Assembly (NCBI GenBank): GCA_000437215.1
Contig: FR898629.1
Location: forward strand, 1 to 64,000
DNA: 64,000 nt
From: Clostridium sp. CAG:440
Lineage (GTDB): Bacteria > Bacillota > Clostridia > TANB77 > CAG-508
Direction of reading: 5' to 3'
Shown: positions 44,730 through 52,901 of the stretch, piece by piece
How positions within the stretch are numbered: position 1 is the first letter of the stretch
How the letters are laid out: each line of letters begins with the position of its first letter
Translations under genes and position numbers: made by a program
The notes under the pieces: model-generated
Databases searched by the model: none
Seen by the model: the letters and a program-made list of their open reading frames with translations, nothing else
What the model was told of the DNA's origin: nothing

Positions 44730-46073
44730 ATGCCAAATTTAGAGGATTTAACATTAGCGGAACTAAAAAATCTAGCTAAAGAAAACAATGTAAAAAATAT
44801 TTCAAAATTAAAAAAAGAAGATTTAATAACTGTATTAAGCCAAATTTTAATAAATAATACTAATACTGAAAATATAACAGAAAAAAAAGAAATAGTTGAA
44901 AGAAAGTATGATAAAAATGGTGACCCAATAGTTGACTATAAATTAACAAACGAAACAGACGAAATAGTAGAAGGAATATTAGATATTTTACCAGATGGTT
45001 ATGGATTTTTAAGGGGAGACAACTATTTATCTACACCAAAAGATGTTTATTTATCTCCTATACAAATAAAAAGATTTAAACTAGATAATGGGGACATTGT
45101 AAAAGGAATATCAAGATTTAAAGAAGGAGAAAAATTCCCATCATTAATATTTGTAGGTGAAGTAAATGGCGAACACCCTGAAAAAGCAGCTAAGAGAAAA
45201 CGTTTTGATGAATTAATACCAATATATCCTACAGAAAGATTAAAATTAGAAACAACCTCAAACGAATATGCAATGAGAATGATAGATTTAATGTCACCGA
45301 TTGGTAAAGGACAAAGAGGAATGATTGTTGCACCACCTAAAGTTGGAAAAACAACATTAATTAAGAAAATTGCAAATAGTATATCAAAAAATAACCCAGA
45401 AGTAGAACTAATCGTATTACTTATAGACGAAAGACCAGAAGAAGTAACAGATATGAAAAGATCAATAAATGGGCAAGTTATATATTCTACATTTGATGAA
45501 TTACCAGAGCACCATGTTAAAGTAGCAGAAATGGTGTTAGAAAGAGCCAAAAGGTTAATAGAGCAAAATAAAGATGTAGTTATATTATTAGACAGTATAA
45601 CAAGGCTTGCAAGAGCATATAACTTAGTAATTCCATCATCTGGAAGAACATTGTCAGGAGGTTTGGATCCTGCTGCATTACATAAACCAAAAAAATTCTT
45701 TGGAGCTGCAAGAAATATTGAAAATGGAGGAAGTTTAACAATACTTGCAACAGCATTAATAGATACTGGAAGTAGGATGGATGATGTAATATTTGAGGAA
45801 TTTAAAGGTACAGGTAATATGGAAGTACATCTAGACAGAAAATTATCAGAAAAACGAATTTTCCCTGCAATTGATATTAACAAATCAGGAACAAGAAGAG
45901 AAGATTTATTGCTTACAAAAGAAGAATTAGATACAGTATTTGCATTAAGAAAAGCTATGAATAGTATGCCTGTTGCTGACGTTACAGAACAAATATTAAG
46001 TTTAATGACACAAACAAAAAGCAACAAAGAATTATTAACCAAAATAGAATCATTTATAAAAAAATTTAAATAA
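44730..46073 (+). CDS. rho: Transcription termination factor Rho
   Basis: A 447-residue hexameric RNA helicase. It has the N-terminal SAP-like LTLAELKNLAKENNV, the cold-shock RNA-binding fold (LPDGYGFLRGDNYLSTPKDV), Walker A APPKVGKTTL near residue 204, Walker B VILLDSITRLARAYN and the Q/R loops near PSSGRTLSGGLDPAAL. AAGGAGGT is eight bases upstream. It has its own promoter. Confidence 0.97.
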   Translation: MPNLEDLTLAELKNLAKENNVKNISKLKKEDLITVLSQILINNTNTENITEKKEIVERKYDKNGDPIVDYKLTNETDEIVEGILDILPDGYGFLRGDNYLSTPKDVYLSPIQIKRFKLDNGDIVKGISRFKEGEKFPSLIFVGEVNGEHPEKAAKRKRFDELIPIYPTERLKLETTSNEYAMRMIDLMSPIGKGQRGMIVAPPKVGKTTLIKKIANSISKNNPEVELIVLLIDERPEEVTDMKRSINGQVIYSTFDELPEHHVKVAEMVLERAKRLIEQNKDVVILLDSITRLARAYNLVIPSSGRTLSGGLDPAALHKPKKFFGAARNIENGGSLTILATALIDTGSRMDDVIFEEFKGTGNMEVHLDRKLSEKRIFPAIDINKSGTRREDLLLTKEELDTVFALRKAMNSMPVADVTEQILSLMTQTKSNKELLTKIESFIKKFK

Positions 46074-46125
46074 TTTATATAGTTTATTATATTATTAATT
46101 AATATAATAGAAAAATTGTTTATTC

Positions 46126-46154
46126 TTTACATAATTTATTTAATATGTTATAAT
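46126..46154 (+). promoter_or_regulatory. Candidate promoter of the 46256 gene
   Basis: TTTACA at 46126-46131 and TATAAT at 46149-46154 with a 17-bp spacer, about 100 bp before the ATG. Confidence 0.65.
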
Positions 46155-46159
46155 ATTAA

Positions 46160-46255
46160 GACCAGCAATAAGTTGGTCTTTGTTTATCCCTTTTAATCGT
46201 AACATGGTCAGAGTTACGTTTTATATATAATAATTTATGAAAGGGTGATTCTTTT
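46160..46255 (+). promoter_or_regulatory. Structured leader with masked ribosome site
   Basis: The leader opens with a hairpin (AGACCA/TGGTCT), then has CGTAAC/GTTACG enclosed by ATCCCTTT pairing with the AAAGGGTGA ribosome site. It resembles a translational switch in design. No known riboswitch consensus was recognised. The arrangement parallels the leader at 6322-6351. Confidence 0.4.
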
Positions 46256-46744
46256 ATGAAATCACGGAAAAAACTTTATATTGTTACAGTTTTCATCTTA
46301 ATTTTAATTTTTGTTTTATCTTTACTGATAGAAACATTGTTTCTTAAAAGTCTAACAGAGGACGACTATAATTCTTTGATAGATTATTCAGACTATATTG
46401 TTAGAACAACCTATTTAAAAGAAGAAGATGTACAGACTCAAAATTGGAATTATATTAACAATATTAAAGTTGTAATTAAAAATAATTTTGACGATGATGA
46501 AGAAGAAAAAAGTAGAAAGTCGACAATTGAAATTAGTTTAAGTTTGCCCAAACAATATCAAGAACTAACTGTCACATACCCATATATCCTTGATACTAAT
46601 AAAAATGAATTAATCATAGGTATTGACTACAAGTATGTTGAAAAACACTTTAAGAAAAATTTAATTTTAATAGCCATATTGGTTGATTTACTTTTAGTTA
46701 TGGGATTTGAAACTTTCAACTTTAAAAAAACAAACAAAATCTGA
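46256..46744 (+). CDS. Two-helix membrane protein of unknown function, foreign-looking
   Basis: A 162-residue protein with a membrane helix near residues 7-27, an extracytoplasmic domain of about 100 residues and a second helix near 137-155. I do not recognise it. It contains an in-frame CGG at codon 4 (MKSRKKLY) that must be read as an ordinary triplet, because CGGA there would run into TAA about ten codons on. Codon use (GAC, GTC, CTT, CCA with more C) differs from core genes, so I regard it as recently acquired. If the host misreads CGG, this gene would not be expressed correctly. Confidence 0.65.
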   Translation: MKSRKKLYIVTVFILILIFVLSLLIETLFLKSLTEDDYNSLIDYSDYIVRTTYLKEEDVQTQNWNYINNIKVVIKNNFDDDEEEKSRKSTIEISLSLPKQYQELTVTYPYILDTNKNELIIGIDYKYVEKHFKKNLILIAILVDLLLVMGFETFNFKKTNKI

Positions 46745-46749
46745 CCGAA

Positions 46750-46786
46750 TGCGGGGAGAGTACTTAATTAAAAGTCTCTTCCTTAT
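46750..46786 (+). terminator. Possible terminator
   Basis: GGGGAGAG and CTCTTCC, with ACTT/AAGT inside, form an imperfect hairpin followed by TTATTT just after the 46256 gene. Confidence 0.45.
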
Positions 46787-46983
46787 TTATATTATAAAAT
46801 ATTCTTTAATATTTTCTAGTACTTATATACAATGAATCTAAGTAAATTAATTTCTAAATCTTTAAATAAAGTCATTGACATATTAATTTTTTTATGATAT
46901 TTAATAGACATGATTAAATAATATATTGATTATTTTATAAGTCTAGTAGGGGGCAAATATTTGTCTTTATATTTTATGAAGAT

Positions 46984-47003
46984 AACATTGCACAAAATCA
47001 AAG
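46984..47003 (+). repeat. 20-bp direct repeat, left copy
   Basis: AACATTGCACAAAATCAAAG occurs here and again at 50711-50730 in the same orientation. The pair flanks the recombinase remnant and cargo genes, as attachment-site repeats of an integrated element would. The remaining sequence from 46790 to 47087 is AT-rich and contains no gene that I can support. Confidence 0.5.
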
Positions 47004-47087
47004 CAATACGACCAATTTAGAGCATTGAAAAATGCAAAAATTTAAAATATATCTTGTATAGTTTATAATAAAAGTGTTATACTATAG

Positions 47088-47130
47088 TTGAACGATTGAA
47101 CGATATTTTGAACGATTGAACGATTGAAGA
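47088..47130 (+). repeat. Short tandem repeat of TTGAACGA
   Basis: TTGAACGA starts at 47088, 47096, 47108 and 47116, with a partial fifth copy at 47124. It follows a TATACT -10-like box and precedes a GGAGG site. It may be a regulator binding array or iterons. Confidence 0.6.
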
Positions 47131-47144
47131 TGGAGGTAAGTAGC

Positions 47145-47234
47145 ATGAATGAGAATGAATCAATAGAATTTAAAGAAAATTATACAGAAAAAATATATTA
47201 TGTAGGAATAAAAATGGCAGACAATAAAAAATAG
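47145..47234 (+). pseudogene. N-terminal fragment of an AlbA_2/Schlafen-type DNA-binding protein
   Basis: A 29-codon ORF with a good TGGAGGT ribosome site encodes MNENESIEFKENYTEKI, the typical start of AlbA_2 (divergent AAA-4) proteins. Homology then stops and TAG follows exactly at the edge of the 28-bp inverted repeat at 47230. It looks like a gene cut by insertion of the adjacent element. Confidence 0.5.
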
Positions 47235-47257
47235 TAAGTTGTCGCTGAGATTGAATT
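47230..47257 (+). repeat. Terminal inverted repeat, left
   Basis: This copy, centred on GTAAGTTGTCGCTGAG, matches the reverse complement of 49793-49820 at 25 of 28 positions. The pair brackets a 2.6-kb unit holding the recombinase remnant and two ASCH genes. Confidence 0.7.
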
Positions 47258-47401
47258 TTGATTTTTAAATAAAAAAATTATAAATTTTTGAGGTGGGAAT
47301 ATAAAATATGCTCATCTTTTATTATGTTAATTAAATATTGTATAATATAGGTAGAGTTCTATATATTGTAAATTATGGAAAAATGTAAGGAGGTAATTGT
47401 C

Positions 47402-48332
47402 ATGAGAAAATTGTTTGTTGAAAAAGTAATTGATACAGCAGGAGAATTTTTAGACAATAACCAAAGAATAAAATTAAAAGAAATACTTACAGAAATATGT
47501 TTAAATTACCACATTGAAATATTAGAACAAAACCAAAAAAAGAAATACAAAAGAACAATGAAGAAATATTAAATAAATTTATATCATCAAAAGAAATTGA
47601 AGGCTGTTCAGTTAGAACATTAAAATATTATAAAGATAATATAACCAAAATGCTAGATACTGTAAACCTTCCAATAAATGAAATTACAACAGAAACATTA
47701 AGAAATTATTTATCAAATTATAAAAACAATTCAACTGCTGGTATGGTAACAATAGATAATATAAGAAGAACATTATCAAGTTTCTTTGCTTGGTTGGAAA
47801 ATGAAGATTATATTATCAAAAGTCCAGTTAGAAGGATTCACAAAGTAAAAGCAACTAAAAAAGTAAAAGAAACATTAACAGATGAAAATTTAGAAAAATT
47901 AAGAGATACTTGCTCAAATGTAAGAGATTTAGCAATATTAGAACTATTAATTTCAACTGGTATGAGAATCGGAGAACTTACTAGATTAAATATATCAGAA
48001 GTGCAAAAAGTAAAATGTATATAAAGAAATATTTAGAGACAAGAACAGATAACAACGAAACATTATTTGTATCACTTATAAAACCATATAACCGATTAGG
48101 AATATCGGGTATTGAAATTGCTATTAGAAATTTAAGAAGGGAAGCAAATATAATAAATAAAGTTCATCCACATAAATTTAGAAGAACAATGGCTACAATG
48201 GCAATAGACAAAGGTATGCCAATAGAACAAGTACAAAAATTATTGGGACATATTAAAATAGACACAACAATGGAATATGCAATGGTTAATCAAAACAATG
48301 TTAAAAATTCGCATAGAAAATATATTACTTAA
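47402..48332 (+). pseudogene. Tyrosine recombinase/integrase, disrupted
   Basis: The pieces match one XerC/D-like integrase. MRKLFVEKVIDTAGEFLDNN starts after AAGGAGGT and runs to a one-base deletion near 47563-47568. The SAM-like domain (FISSKEIEGCSVRTLKYYKD to SPVRRIHK) and the first catalytic arginine (STGMRIGELTRLN) follow in another frame. An internal deletion near 48010 removes the lysine-hairpin region, and the C-terminus continues with HPHKFRRTMATM, LLGHIKIDTTMEYAMV. Neither lesion involves CGG, so these are genuine decay. The intact enzyme would have been about 330 residues. Confidence 0.85.
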
Positions 48333-48424
48333 AATTTAATGAAATTTTATAAAATAAAAATTGCTTGGAATGGCTATTTACAAAAAAAAATCTTTGTGTT
48401 ACAATACTAACTGGAGGTAGAAAA

Positions 48425-48766
48425 ATGGAACATATATTAAAATTACAACCTAAATATTTCGATTATATTAACAATGGCACAAAAAGAATAGAATTGAGGT
48501 TATATGACGAAAAAAGACAAAAAATTGCTATTGGAGATACTATAATTTTTCAAAAAGAGCCTGAGTTAGAAACTACTATGAAAGTTAAAGTTATAGGTTT
48601 GTTAAGATATAATACATTTGAAGAATTATTTGAGGATTTTGATATAGAAATGATGGCTGATAAATCAATGACAAAGCAAGACTTATTAAGTGTATTAGAA
48701 GAATTTTATACACCAGAGAAACAAAAACAATATGGTGTTGTCGGAATACGAATTGAAAAAATATAA
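48425..48766 (+). CDS. ASCH-domain protein
   Basis: A 113-residue single-domain ASCH protein: LKLQPKYFDYINNGTKRIELRLYDEKRQKIAIGDTIIF has the PUA-like fold core with conserved Lys, Glu, Arg and the GD turn. ASCH proteins bind or process RNA; some hydrolyse N4-acetylcytidine. GGAGGTAG precedes ATG 48425; the longer frame from 48365 includes the leader. It converges on an ASCH-GNAT fusion across a terminator. Confidence 0.82.
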   Translation: MEHILKLQPKYFDYINNGTKRIELRLYDEKRQKIAIGDTIIFQKEPELETTMKVKVIGLLRYNTFEELFEDFDIEMMADKSMTKQDLLSVLEEFYTPEKQKQYGVVGIRIEKI

Positions 48767-48768
48767 TA

Positions 48769-48814
48769 AAAACACACTCAAAAATTCATTTGAATCTAAG
48801 AGTGTGTTTTGTTT
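48769..48814. terminator. Bidirectional intrinsic terminator
   Basis: AAAACACACTC and GAGTGTGTTTT arms with an inner AAATTCA/GAAT stem, between two convergent genes. T-rich tails are present on both strands. Confidence 0.82.
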
Positions 48815-48833
48815 TGCCTTGACAGATTGAAAA

Positions 48834-49646
48834 CTATTCGGGAAGTTCTCCGTTGTACACTAACTCACGAGAAGAGTTGTTATAGTAGCCTTCGCTCATA
48901 GTTTGAGTCAACTCCCAATTATATTTCTTGATGATAGGCTCAAACATTGGGATTTTGTAGTCTGCAATTGTGATAAGAGGCTTTGTAGTACCGAGATACT
49001 TAAAAGCTTGTTCTAACATCTTTGTTGCAACATGTTTCCCACGATAGCCTTCTACTACGAGAAAAGTACAAATCTTGCTTTCAGTATCATCCTTTTTCAA
49101 AAATGCTACACCAGCTACATTGTTATTAATTGTGCAAATAACGACTTCGCCAGTACCATTAAATACTCTAGGAATTTCTTTTGCCCAATACCACTCAAAA
49201 TGCTTAGGATAATCTTTACAGATGTAATCCGTAACAGAATAAGCAGCCTGTGCAAATTTACCAAAGAGATTATGGTTGTTGATAAGAGAGCTTAATGTGT
49301 AAATCCTCATATCGTTTGTCTGTTTGCGAAGTTCAAACACATAGACTCCCAAAGCTTCCTTATCTTCAGGATAAATTTCCTGATACATTTCCAAAGCTTT
49401 ATACTTGGTAACGCCAGGAATTGCCTTAGAAGAATCTTCATTGTCGAGCATGTCAGGGAAATCTTCATAGCGAGTTACACGGATAACCTCAAACTTGATA
49501 TTAGAATAGTCCTTAAAAGTGATTGTATCACCTTTTTGAACTCTTTTAATATCAGGATATCCAACCCTTACTTCAAGGGTCTTGATTCCCTTGTTGATAA
49601 GATTGTAATATTCCCGTTTGATTCTCCAGTTATAGTTTTTAGCCAT
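48834..49646 (-). CDS. ASCH domain fused to GNAT acetyltransferase, foreign codon usage
   Basis: Residues 1-105 are an ASCH domain (WRIKREYYNLINKGIKTLEVRVGYPDIKRVQKGDTITF), a close relative of the protein at 48425. Residues about 120-270 are a GNAT domain with the acetyl-CoA loop VEGYRGKHVATKMLEQAFKYLG. The substrate is unknown; a small-molecule, aminoacyl or nucleotide acetylation role is possible. GC content and codon use (CTC, GTC, AAG, CGT) are clearly higher than in neighbours, so it is acquired. It has an in-frame CGG (Arg in IKREYY, plus-strand 49614-49616), which must be read as a normal triplet. Confidence 0.88.
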   Translation of the reverse strand: MAKNYNWRIKREYYNLINKGIKTLEVRVGYPDIKRVQKGDTITFKDYSNIKFEVIRVTRYEDFPDMLDNEDSSKAIPGVTKYKALEMYQEIYPEDKEALGVYVFELRKQTNDMRIYTLSSLINNHNLFGKFAQAAYSVTDYICKDYPKHFEWYWAKEIPRVFNGTGEVVICTINNNVAGVAFLKKDDTESKICTFLVVEGYRGKHVATKMLEQAFKYLGTTKPLITIADYKIPMFEPIIKKYNWELTQTMSEGYYNNSSRELVYNGELPE

Positions 49647-49693
49647 AACATCAACCGTCCTTTCATAAAGTATATATTCTTAAAACTGCGACA

Positions 49694-49710
49694 TACTGTA
49701 ATTTACAGTA
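49694..49710 (-). promoter_or_regulatory. Palindromic operator at the ASCH-GNAT promoter
   Basis: TACTGTAA, one base, TTACAGTA is a perfect 17-bp palindrome. On the minus strand it lies just downstream of a TATAAT (about 49718-49723) with a TTTACA-like -35, so it sits at the expected transcript start, where a repressor would act. The regulator is not obvious in the window. Confidence 0.6.
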
Positions 49711-49792
49711 TATCTTTATTATAGCACAAACGGGAAAGATTGTAAATAATTATGTATACCCTAAAAACAATAAATTATATAGTTAAAATATT

Positions 49793-49820
49793 AATTGAAC
49801 CTCAGCGACAACTTACAATT
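49793..49820 (-). repeat. Terminal inverted repeat, right
   Basis: Reverse-complement partner of 47230-47257 with 25 of 28 bases identical. No clear target-site duplication was seen outside the pair. Confidence 0.7.
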
Positions 49821-49837
49821 TTTAAAGGAGATATATT

Positions 49838-50146
49838 ATGGGAGAATTTATAATACAAATAATAATAGGTTTAATTATAATAATTATAGGGATATTGAAT
49901 ATGAAAGGAAACATATCTTTACTACATTCTTATCATAGAAAAAGAGTAAAAAAAGAAGATATAATACCTTTTGGAAAAAAAGTAGGAATAGGAAGCATAA
50001 TTATTGGAATTACAATAATACTAGCAGGTGTATTCACAATTTTAAATTATACTCATATAAGTAATGTAGTATTAAGCATAGGAATTACAATGGGAATTAC
50101 TATAATATTTTATGCAATGTTTAAATATAATAAGGGAATATTTTAA
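49838..50146 (+). CDS. Small three-helix membrane protein (DUF3784-like)
   Basis: A 102-residue protein with helices near 4-22, 47-67 and 74-93 and the motif GNISLLHSYHRKRVKKEDIIPFGK between the first two, which is frequent in small clostridial membrane proteins of unknown function. AAAGGAG precedes ATG. It is probably co-transcribed with the GNAT gene that follows. Confidence 0.7.
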   Translation: MGEFIIQIIIGLIIIIIGILNMKGNISLLHSYHRKRVKKEDIIPFGKKVGIGSIIIGITIILAGVFTILNYTHISNVVLSIGITMGITIIFYAMFKYNKGIF

Positions 50147-50177
50147 AATTACAAATTACAAGTTATAGGAGAAATAA

Positions 50178-50600
50178 ATGATAAGAAAATTTGAAAAAAA
50201 TGATATAAATCCTGTAATGCAAATATGGAAAAATGAAAATATAAAAGCTCATAAATTTATATCAAAAGAATATTGGAAAAATAATTATAATTATGTAAAA
50301 GAAATTCTACCAAATGCAGAAATATATGTTTATGTTTTAAAAGAAAATATTGTAGGATTTATAGGAATAAATGAGAATTATATTGAAGGAATTTTTATTG
50401 ATACAAATAATCAATGTAAAGGAATAGGAACATCTTTATTGAATAAAGTAAAAGAAAACAGAGATAATTTGACATTAAGTGTATATAAGAAAAATATAAA
50501 TGCTATCAATTTTTATAAAAAGAATGATTTTATAATTACAAGCGAAAATATAGATAAAGATACAGCTGAAATAGAATACACAATGACTTGGAATAAGTAA
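50178..50600 (+). CDS. GNAT family N-acetyltransferase
   Basis: A 140-residue single-domain acetyltransferase: MIRKFEKNDINPVMQIWKNEN start, the acetyl-CoA loop NQCKGIGTSLLNKVKE and the late NAINFYKKNDFI motif. It resembles YjaB-type enzymes. The substrate is unknown. AT-rich codon use is like the host. Confidence 0.88.
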   Translation: MIRKFEKNDINPVMQIWKNENIKAHKFISKEYWKNNYNYVKEILPNAEIYVYVLKENIVGFIGINENYIEGIFIDTNNQCKGIGTSLLNKVKENRDNLTLSVYKKNINAINFYKKNDFIITSENIDKDTAEIEYTMTWNK

Positions 50601-50710
50601 GAGCCAAATTACAATAAGTAAATCAAATTACTTTAACAACATTAAAATATCAATAAGCAATAGAAGAGAGGTAGAAGTAGATATGGAAAAGTGTAAAAAA
50701 AGGAATACAG

Positions 50711-50730
50711 AACATTGCACAAAATCAAAG
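50711..50730 (+). repeat. 20-bp direct repeat, right copy
   Basis: Exact copy of 46984-47003. Together they delimit about 3.7 kb. Confidence 0.5.
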
Positions 50731-50765
50731 TTTTGTTCAAAAAGAGATAGGAGAAAAATAATAAA

Positions 50766-50888
50766 ACTCTTTTTAGAGTCCTACCCACAAGTTCTTGTAA
50801 CTACTAGCCTTAAAGGCTTTACTAGCTATTTATTAGCTATCGTTCGACTAGCATTACTTTATAATTTATTACTTGTAATAATGCTAGT
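50766..50888. repeat. Run of five consecutive hairpins
   Basis: ACTCT/AGAGT (50766-50779), ACAAG/CTTGT (50787-50798), AGCCTT/AAGGCT (50806-50818), TAGCTA/TAGCTA (50823-50839) and ACTAGCATTA/TAATGCTAGT (50847-50888). Such density is unusual and starts 36 bp after the right direct repeat. Candidates are a structured RNA, a recombination site or an old replication/transfer origin. Confidence 0.5.
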
Positions 50889-51017
50889 TTAGTCCTAGAT
50901 ATTACTTAATAATTTTTATTTCATATTATATAATTTTTTTTGAATCTTCAAAATGCCTATTTCTCTTTATTTGCCGTATTTTGTCAACAACAAACTATAA
51001 GCCTTAAAAATAAAAGC

Positions 51018-51210
51018 GGCTTAAAATCGATTCTCGTGCGTTGCTTTTTTGGGCTATTTTTGCATTTTTTTATATACCTATATAAGTATAAAAAATTTGG
51101 TTATTTTTTATCTAAAATCTCTCAAAACCAGAATTATCAATATTTTGCTAAAATGCTAAACAACAAGTTATATGGTTTAAATGTTAAAATGGCTTAAAAT
51201 TGATTTTCGT
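51018..51210 (+). repeat. Imperfect 20-bp direct repeat pair
   Basis: GGCTTAAAATCGATTCTCGT at 51018-51037 and GGCTTAAAATTGATTTTCGT at 51191-51210 differ at two positions. They lie in an AT-rich stretch (50890-51600) in which I see no credible gene. Confidence 0.45.
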
Positions 51211-51611
51211 AAGTTTAAATTATATTAATCAAATACATATAAATTTAAAACCAAACATTAAAATTTGCAATTAACAAATGTTCGCTTTAAAAAATTCTAT
51301 AAATTTAAAATCTTTAATTTATAATTTTTTAATTTTTAAAATTTCAAATATAATTTCTTTTTGATTTTAAAAATTTTTAATTATAAATCTGAAGCAAATT
51401 CTATTTTGTAAAAACTTTGTATAAAATTTTTCTTCATATTTTGCTATAAATATTTATATTAAATATAAATCTACAACATTAAAAATATGGCTATCCCCTA
51501 CTCTACTCATTTTTATTTAAATTATGAAAATGTATCTTCATGTTATAAAAGAAAAGAAGATAGCTTTTACACTACCTTCATTTAATTTTTTAACTTTACT
51601 TGCTACGCTAC

Positions 51612-51774
51612 CTATATGGAATTGTTGGAATGTCCATATTTATTCTACTTGAGTTTTCATAGAATTTTTCGGCAATAACATCAAATTTAGCTAAACACTC
51701 TTGAATTCTGGAGCATCCATAATATCAAAAAATGAATCTTTTATAAAATAAAAATATCCTACATCTATTTGCAT
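51612..51774 (-). pseudogene. Frameshifted remnant, possibly ToxN/AbiQ-like toxin
   Basis: On the minus strand ATG 51774 after GGAG opens MQIDVGYFYFIKDSFFDIMD and breaks after about 28 codons. A second frame then reads ECLAKFDVIAEKFYENSSR to a stop at 51612. The two ends recall small clostridial toxin-like proteins, but the middle is missing. Family assignment is weak; decay is clear. Confidence 0.35.
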
Positions 51775-51793
51775 AACTATTTCTCCTTATACT

Positions 51794-51824
51794 ATCAAAG
51801 GCTTACCATCTCTGGTAAGCCTCG
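51794..51824. terminator. Hairpin, possible terminator
   Basis: AGGCTTACCA and TGGTAAGCCT arms with a four-base loop, upstream (on the minus strand) of the toxin-like remnant. The T tail is short. Confidence 0.4.
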
Positions 51825-52086
51825 AAAATTTATACACTCTCTCATTTATAACTCGCCAAAGAGGCGGCGACAAACACATTTATTAAAAACAACGATGTTC
51901 TTAATTATTATATTCATAATAGCATGAAATATGTCATTTTGTCAATAATTTTAATAAATTTTCATCAATATGTTATAGTTTATCCTCTTTAAAGTTTGTG
52001 TATTAAATCGGCTTTTCTTTTTCAATCACTCAATTAATACTAGCATATAATGCTTTTAAATTTTACAGCTTGTTTCATTTCATTGT

Positions 52087-52587
52087 TTATTCCTCATTTT
52101 TCTTTTTTATATCATTCTTATAAAATGTATAAATTCCAACAATTAATAAAATTGTATAGCCTAAAACCATAAACCAACCTTGATAATAAATATAATATGA
52201 ACCATATAAAATCCCTGTTGTTATTCCAGAAATTCTAACTAATTTCATATTTGATTGCCATAAACAATATGCCCTAATCATCGAACCTATTGTTGGTAAT
52301 AATGAAATTAATCCATTCCAGGTAAATACACAATTGATTGCTATTACTGATTCAAAAATTATTAATATTAAAAGATATATTTTTTTGCTAAATTTATCTT
52401 TGTTTATAAATAAGCATGTCCTTATAAAATTTATTATACTTAATACTGCTCCTGTAAAAGCTGATACAATAAAATCATAAATTGCTTCGCATATACAATT
52501 TATAGATTGAACACATAATGATTTTTTCCTATCTTTTATACATATACTTACAATTACTGCTATAAATGCTAATACGCTAAATATCAT
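52087..52587 (-). CDS. YgjV-like inner membrane protein
   Basis: A 166-residue protein with six or seven hydrophobic helices of the YgjV/sugar-transport-like family (for example IPTIGSMIRAYCLW-type segment LLPTIGSMIRAYCLWQSN). The open frame continues upstream into a RhuM remnant, but AAAGGAGC six bases before ATG 52587 marks the real start. Function unknown. Confidence 0.72.
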   Translation of the reverse strand: MIFSVLAFIAVIVSICIKDRKKSLCVQSINCICEAIYDFIVSAFTGAVLSIINFIRTCLFINKDKFSKKIYLLILIIFESVIAINCVFTWNGLISLLPTIGSMIRAYCLWQSNMKLVRISGITTGILYGSYYIYYQGWFMVLGYTILLIVGIYTFYKNDIKKKNEE

Positions 52588-52615
52588 AATTATTGCTCCT
52601 TTTTGAATTAAAAAA

Positions 52616-52889
52616 ACGGCTTTTTTTCCAGCTAAATTTCTTGCGAACATAAAATTATTTGGCTCTATTCCTTCTTCTGCAGTATGCTCAAAAAATGAGT
52701 ATACTGAACTTTCAGATAATTCTTCATCTTTATAAATATTTTGAATATGGCGAGTGATTGTTCTTCTATCTTTGCCAAATAATTCTGCCATTTGTTTTTG
52801 TGTAAACCACACAGTTTCATCTTTTTAGTTTACTTCTAATTTTACTCCTTGTTTTCAAATAAAATAATTTCATTTCTTTTTTCGTCCAT
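52616..52889 (-). pseudogene. RhuM-family N-terminal remnant
   Basis: From ATG 52889 the DNA encodes MDEKRNEIILFENK, then after a frame change VKLEVN, a TAA, and DETVWFTQKQMAELFGKDRRTITRHIQNIYKDEELSES with SVYSFFEHTAEEG. This is the start of the RhuM/virulence-protein family. The downstream domain is gone and the frame runs by chance into the YgjV gene. No CGG is involved. Confidence 0.75.
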
Positions 52890-52901
52890 ACGTTTTAATG
52901 T

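Noticed and set aside
45047..46042. 331-codon open frame on the minus strand opposite rho
   Set aside because: It is fully antisense to a certain rho gene, has no ribosome site or recognisable domain, and reflects codon bias of the real gene.
50683..50892. 69-codon ORF starting MEKCKKRNTEHC
   Set aside because: Most of it lies over the hairpin run, and the C-terminal part is an artefact of palindromic DNA. The N-terminal third contains the direct repeat. No family recognised.
50940..51197. 85-codon ORF in the AT-rich stretch
   Set aside because: No ribosome site, low complexity, and it spans an imperfect direct repeat.
52087..52812. A RhuM-YgjV fusion protein
   Set aside because: The junction has a good ribosome site and ATG for YgjV, and the RhuM part has a stop and a frame change upstream, so the fusion is accidental.
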